From Miltoncostaea sp050249835 (GTDB lineage Bacteria; Actinomycetota; Thermoleophilia; Miltoncostaeales; Miltoncostaeaceae), in NCBI GenBank assembly GCA_050249835.1, contig JBFWPT010000044.1, positions 1 to 34,088 on the forward strand: a DNA stretch of 34,088 bases, read 5' to 3'. The notes beneath the pieces are model-generated. The model was not told where the DNA came from. It was given only the letters and a program-made list of their open reading frames with translations, and ran no database searches. The number at the start of each line of letters is the position of its first letter. Position 1 is the stretch's first letter. Of the stretch, positions 30,847 through 34,088 are shown piece by piece. The position numbers and the translations under genes were made by a program.

Positions 30847-31707
30847 TCAGACCCCCACGTTGAGGTGCACCGCCATCCCGGCGTCCACCGACCCCGTGAC
30901 CGTCCCGAGCTGGGTCGAGTAGCCGTCCGAGAAGACCATGTCCGTCTGTAGCGAGAGGCCCCGCATGTTCGCCGCGCTCGTCTCGTAGCCGGGGGTGGCG
31001 TAGACCGCCGCGCAGGCGTCCTCGGGCAGGGCGATCTGCGAGGTCACCAGCTTGCCGCCGGCGCTCGTGGCCTCGGCGACGCCCGGGTACACCTCGAAGT
31101 GGATGTGCGGCCAGCGCCCCGGGTAGGCGGCCGGGAAGACCGACGTGAAGGCCACCGATCCGTCGGCGCCGGACTCCTGGACGCCCCGGAGGTAGTTCTC
31201 GCCCGCGATCTGGGGGTCGTACATCGAGTAGCGCCCCTCCCGGTCGCAGTGCCAGAGGTACACCGCCGCGCCGGGGACGGGCACGCCGCCCTGCGCCACG
31301 TCGAGGACCGTCATCGTGATCGTGAGCGGGATCCCCTCCGCGACGCCGGTCGCCCCGCCGAAGCTCGCCGTGATGTCCGAGCGCACGATCCCCGACTCGC
31401 CGAGCACGTTGATCCCGTTGGAGCCGTCCGCCGGGTAGGGGCCCGCCGTCTCCTCGGGCGTCTCCGCCGCGACGGCCGTCGTGCCCGTCGTCCCCGTCGA
31501 CCCGGAGGCCGTCGACGCGGCCGTCGTGGTCGCCGCCTCGGACGAGCCCGACGACCCGCAGCCGGCCACGACGGCCGCGAGCCCGCCCACGGCCAGCATC
31601 CCGAGGGCGCGCCGCCGCGTCATGAGCGTCGAGACGTCGAACTGCAGGCCGCGGTCGTGGTCGTGCACCTCGTCCTCGTGGACGTCCTGTGTGCGCCGCG
31701 TGGTCAT
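30847..31707 (-). CDS. Tat-exported lipoprotein intradiol ring-cleavage dioxygenase
   Basis: This 286-residue protein has an acidic/His-rich N-terminus, a twin-arginine signal (TRRRALGMLAVGGLAAVVAGC) with lipobox Cys50, and a Ser/Thr/Gly-rich linker to about 80. The intradiol dioxygenase fold follows. Expected non-haem iron(III) ligands are Tyr160 (EGRYSMY), Tyr195 (AYPGR), His201 and His203 (PHIHFEVY). It would open catechol-like rings between the hydroxyls with O2, after folding inside and export by Tat. The catalytic residues appear intact. The substrate is unknown. ATG 31707 has GGAGGAGGG five bases upstream. Operon with the exporter, divergent from a LysR regulator. Confidence 0.9.
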   Translation of the reverse strand: MTTRRTQDVHEDEVHDHDRGLQFDVSTLMTRRRALGMLAVGGLAAVVAGCGSSGSSEAATTTAASTASGSTGTTGTTAVAAETPEETAGPYPADGSNGINVLGESGIVRSDITASFGGATGVAEGIPLTITMTVLDVAQGGVPVPGAAVYLWHCDREGRYSMYDPQIAGENYLRGVQESGADGSVAFTSVFPAAYPGRWPHIHFEVYPGVAEATSAGGKLVTSQIALPEDACAAVYATPGYETSAANMRGLSLQTDMVFSDGYSTQLGTVTGSVDAGMAVHLNVGV

Positions 31708-31798
31708 CCGGTCCCTCCTCCGGTGCCGTTGTGGGCCCATCGTGGCGCGCCGCGCCGGGGGCGCCCTGGGAACAGTCTGTGAGGTCCCTGTGATGAAC

Positions 31799-31897
31799 CG
31801 TGAGGCCGGCGGGCCGATTCACGACGTTTCTGGCGTTAACGCGGGGTGCACGGCCGGGCGGAGGGCGGTAAACGGGCCCCGGTTAGCGTCCTTTGTC
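31799..31897. promoter_or_regulatory. Divergent control region between dioxygenase and LysR gene
   Basis: TAGCGT (31884-31889) is a -10 for the LysR gene with a leader of about 47 bases. Palindromes in the gap are CGTGA with TCACG around GGCC pairs (31799-31823), GCGTTAACGC (31833-31842) and the short TTGTCACAA just after the LysR -10. GCGTTAACGC, AT-centred in GC-rich DNA, is the best LysR-type operator candidate. No clear -10 is seen for the dioxygenase. Confidence 0.4.
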
Positions 31898-31943
31898 ACA
31901 AGCGGAGGGGGGCCTCCGCTCGCCGGGGGAGAGGGGGCACGGC

Positions 31944-32921
31944 GTGATCGAGGGAGCAACGGCACGGCGGCCGCGGGCAGCGGTCAACCAGGGGGACGCG
32001 GAGGCGCGCTGGCCGACGCCGCACGAGCTGCGGGCGTTCGTCCGGCTCGCCGAGACGCTGCACTTCGGGCGCACGGCGCGGATGCTGGGCCTCGCCCAGT
32101 CCTCCCTGTCGGAGGCGATCCGGCGGCTGGAGGCGAAGCTCGGCGTGGTGCTGCTCGAGCGGACCTCGCGCCGCGTGAGCCTCACCGAGGCGGGAGCCCG
32201 GCTGCTCCCGGTCGCGCGCAACATCCTCAACGGGCTCGCCGCGGCGCGCACCGCGGTGGTCGATCCCCCCGCGGGCGCGACGGACACGCTGCGCATCGGC
32301 ATCGAGGGCTCCGGCTTCGTGGAGCTCAACCGGCCCGTCCTCGCCGCGATCGGCGACCGGCACCCCCACGCCCGGCTCGTCGTGCGCGAGTCGCTCGGGC
32401 CCGCCCGGGCCTTCGCCGAGCAGCGGCTCGACATCGCCCTCGTGCGCAGCCCCGGCGACGAGTCGCTGGTGGTCCACCCGGTCGCCACCGAGGAGCGCGG
32501 CCTGCTCGTGCCGCCGGGCCACCGCCTGGCGCGCCGCGGCGCCGGCGGCCTGCGCGACGTCCTGGACGAGCCGTTCGTCGCCGTCGCGCCCCGGGCCGCC
32601 CGGACGCGCGACTACTGGCTCGCCGTCGAGCACCGGGGCGGACGGGCACCCGTGCTCGGCGGCGCGGCCCACTCGATGCAGGAGGTCGCCCACGCGGTCG
32701 GGCACCTCGGGCTCATCACGACGGGCTGCCGCTCGCAGACGCGCTCCCACCCCTTCCCGGACGTGGCGTTCGTGCCGGCCGACGACCTGCCGCCGAACAT
32801 CGTCGGGGTCGCGGTGCGGCGGGGCGAGTCGCGGCCCGCGGTGCTCGCCCTGGTGGACCTCATCACCGAGGTGGTGACCGAGCTCTCCGGGACGGCGCCG
32901 GGCCTCAGCCCCGTGCGCTGA
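31944..32921 (+). CDS. LysR-family transcriptional regulator
   Basis: This 325-residue regulator has the LysR winged helix at about residues 26-84 (LRAFVRLAETLHFGRTARMLGLAQSSLSEAIRRLEAKLG, then LLERTSRRVSLTEAG) and a periplasmic-binding-like effector domain from about 110 (LRIGIEGSGF). The start GTG 31944 is chosen for the purine-rich GGGGGAGAGGGGG upstream. An open stretch to 31893 is upstream noise. Its divergent position suggests that it controls the dioxygenase-exporter operon, as LysR proteins commonly do for catechol-cleavage genes. The effector may be the aromatic substrate or its product. It converges with the SARP gene, overlapping by 17 bp. Confidence 0.92.
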   Translation: MIEGATARRPRAAVNQGDAEARWPTPHELRAFVRLAETLHFGRTARMLGLAQSSLSEAIRRLEAKLGVVLLERTSRRVSLTEAGARLLPVARNILNGLAAARTAVVDPPAGATDTLRIGIEGSGFVELNRPVLAAIGDRHPHARLVVRESLGPARAFAEQRLDIALVRSPGDESLVVHPVATEERGLLVPPGHRLARRGAGGLRDVLDEPFVAVAPRAARTRDYWLAVEHRGGRAPVLGGAAHSMQEVAHAVGHLGLITTGCRSQTRSHPFPDVAFVPADDLPPNIVGVAVRRGESRPAVLALVDLITEVVTELSGTAPGLSPVR

Positions 32922-34088
32922 CCACCCCGGCCCGGGAGGTGCGCAGCCGGTCGAGCAGGGCGCGCGTCTCCTGGGAGGGCTCGAGCCCGATCTCGCCGAG
33001 CACGCGGCAGCACTCGACGTAGACCGGCACGGCGGCCGGGCCCCCGGCCGCCGCGGCGGCGGCCCGCATCAGCAGGCGCCAGCCGTCCTCCCGGTACGGC
33101 TCCGCCGCGACGGCCGTGCGCGCGACCGCCTCGGCCTCGGCCGAGCGGCCGGCCTCCAGCAGCAGCGCCCCATGGTCGCGCCGCGCGTCGGCCACCGCGC
33201 CGGCGAGCTCGTCGCGCCTCTCGGCCACGGCCGGGGCGTCGTCCTCGACGGCCGCGACCAGCGGCCCGCGGGCCGCCATCGCCAGGGCCTCCTCCAGCGC
33301 CGGGACCCGGGAGGCGCCCACCTCCTGCCGCGCCCGGGACAGGAGCGACCACAGGGCCTGGTCCTCGGTCACCACCGCCCCGCGCGGGCTCCAGCGCAGC
33401 AGGCCCTCGTCGGAGGTGAGCTCGACGCCCTCGGGGGCGAGCCGCCGCAGCCGGTGGATGACCTGGCGCAGGTAGTTGGCGGGCTCCGCGCTGTGCCCGG
33501 CCAGCGAGGCGACGAGCGACGCCCGCGGCACGCCGCGGGCACCGGCCCGCGCGACCACGGCCGCCACGTCGATCGCCCGCGGCGGCGAGATGTCCCGCTC
33601 CTCGCCGTCCACCACGAGGCGGGGGCGGCCGAGGGTGCCGATCACGACGCGCGCGCCGTCGAGCGTCGCGGGGGCGGTGGCGGGCATGGGCGCCCGCGCG
33701 AGGGAGCGCCAGTCCTCCTCCTCGGGCCCGCCCGCGTCGATGCGGCGCGCGAGCACGTCGGGCGCGTCGGCGAGCGCCGCGACGAGCGGCCCGAGGGTGC
33801 CGATGCGCCGGGCCGCATCCCGCGCCGCGTCGGCGGCGGCGTCGTGCCCGGCCTCGTCACCCAGCCGCCAGCGCGCCTCGGCGAGCAGCACCCAGGCCGC
33901 GGGCATCTCGAGGCGGCGGCCGGCGGCCTCCATCCCGGTGGTCGCGCGCTCCAGCAGCGCGGCGGCCTCCGCCGCGTCGCCGTCCATCCGGAGGATCGCC
34001 CCGGCGAGCCAGGTCGCCGCCCACTCCGCGAACGCCGGCAGGCCGTGCTCCTCGGACCAGGCGAGCGAGGCGCGCAGCACCTCGGCGG
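32905..34088 (-). CDS. SARP/BTAD-type regulator, C-terminal part (runs off the window)
   Basis: The frame stays open to the right edge, so the N-terminus is missing. The visible 394 residues or so begin with TPR-like Ala-rich helices, followed by a winged-helix domain (GTLGRPRLVVDGEERDISPPRAIDVAAVVARAG, then YLRQVIHRLRRLAP) and a bacterial transcriptional activation domain (ALWSLLSRARQEVG to the end, with VAAEPYREDGWRLLMRAAA and YVECCRVLGEIGLEPSQETRALL). This order, with TPRs before the DNA-binding part, suggests the end of a large AfsR/MalT-like protein with an upstream ATPase. The target genes are unknown. The ATG near 34080 is internal. Confidence 0.85.
   Translation of the reverse strand, partial: AEVLRASLAWSEEHGLPAFAEWAATWLAGAILRMDGDAAEAAALLERATTGMEAAGRRLEMPAAWVLLAEARWRLGDEAGHDAAADAARDAARRIGTLGPLVAALADAPDVLARRIDAGGPEEEDWRSLARAPMPATAPATLDGARVVIGTLGRPRLVVDGEERDISPPRAIDVAAVVARAGARGVPRASLVASLAGHSAEPANYLRQVIHRLRRLAPEGVELTSDEGLLRWSPRGAVVTEDQALWSLLSRARQEVGASRVPALEEALAMAARGPLVAAVEDDAPAVAERRDELAGAVADARRDHGALLLEAGRSAEAEAVARTAVAAEPYREDGWRLLMRAAAAAAGGPAAVPVYVECCRVLGEIGLEPSQETRALLDRLRTSRAGVVSARG

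Noticed and set aside
1..34088. CRISPR arrays, tRNA or rRNA genes, insertion sequences, prophage genes
   Set aside because: No regularly spaced repeats, cloverleaf-like sequences, transposase motifs or structural phage genes were seen in reading the window.

Overview
The window is very G+C-rich throughout. Its coding regions show the strong third-position GC bias of a high-GC actinobacterium, so nearly every real gene casts a long open antisense frame. Its content fits Actinomycetota, with a lineage such as Thermoleophilia as my best guess (inference only): an actinobacterial sulfite reductase operon with a CysA-type rhodanese, an ECF42/DGPF sigma pair, a SigG-like sigma factor, a RamB/PrpR-like regulator, two stand-alone LigD polymerases, an actinobacterial LexA box, and many genes that seem to be transcribed without a leader. 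I see no tRNA, rRNA, CRISPR array, insertion sequence or phage gene.

Layout. 1-2166: end of a CopD-like membrane protein, glutamate dehydrogenase (minus) and a divergent 7Fe ferredoxin. 2184-4847: minus-strand assimilatory sulfur operon (sulfite reductase, small zinc ribbon, sulfurtransferase). 4974-7461: MarR regulator coupled to exonuclease III, then a cation/proton antiporter. 7465-8913: pyruvate kinase (minus). 9009-12471: AarF/UbiB kinase, LigD polymerase, Nudix hydrolase. 12468-13382: SDR. 13383-13919: a slightly AT-richer island with one small unknown gene, bounded by a 31-bp direct repeat. 13920-15451: ECF42 sigma factor and its DGPF/YCII partner. 15564-16844: DinB with a LexA box at its start codon. 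16841-20030: aldehyde dehydrogenase and its divergent GAF regulator. 20024-21187: MoeA. 21191-22563: SigG-like sigma factor with a VOC protein. 22700-24544: acyltransferase-3/SGNH protein. 24818-26230: RamB/PrpR-like regulator. 26211-28900: alpha/beta hydrolase, divergent from a second LigD polymerase coupled to a PfkB kinase. 28887-32921: exporter and Tat-lipoprotein intradiol dioxygenase, divergent from a LysR regulator. 32905-end: C-terminal part of a SARP/BTAD regulator.

How the genes work together. DNA repair is over-represented (XthA, DinB, two LigD polymerases, a Nudix enzyme), as is transcriptional control (two ECF sigmas, MarR, GAF, RamB-like, LysR, SARP). Several regulator-target pairs can be read from layout: GAF protein with ALDH, LysR with dioxygenase/exporter, ECF42 with DGPF protein.

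Two genome-style features stand out. First, about half of the transcription units have a TANNNT-like -10 box 6-9 bases before the start codon, which predicts leaderless mRNAs. Second, convergent genes are packed so tightly that their stop codons interlock, three times through a shared CTAG and elsewhere inside a small inverted repeat that could act as a bidirectional terminator. No wholly new multi-gene system is proven here. The best candidates are the LigD polymerase-PfkB pair, the exporter with a fused winged-helix tail beside an exported dioxygenase, and the convergent-stop architecture.
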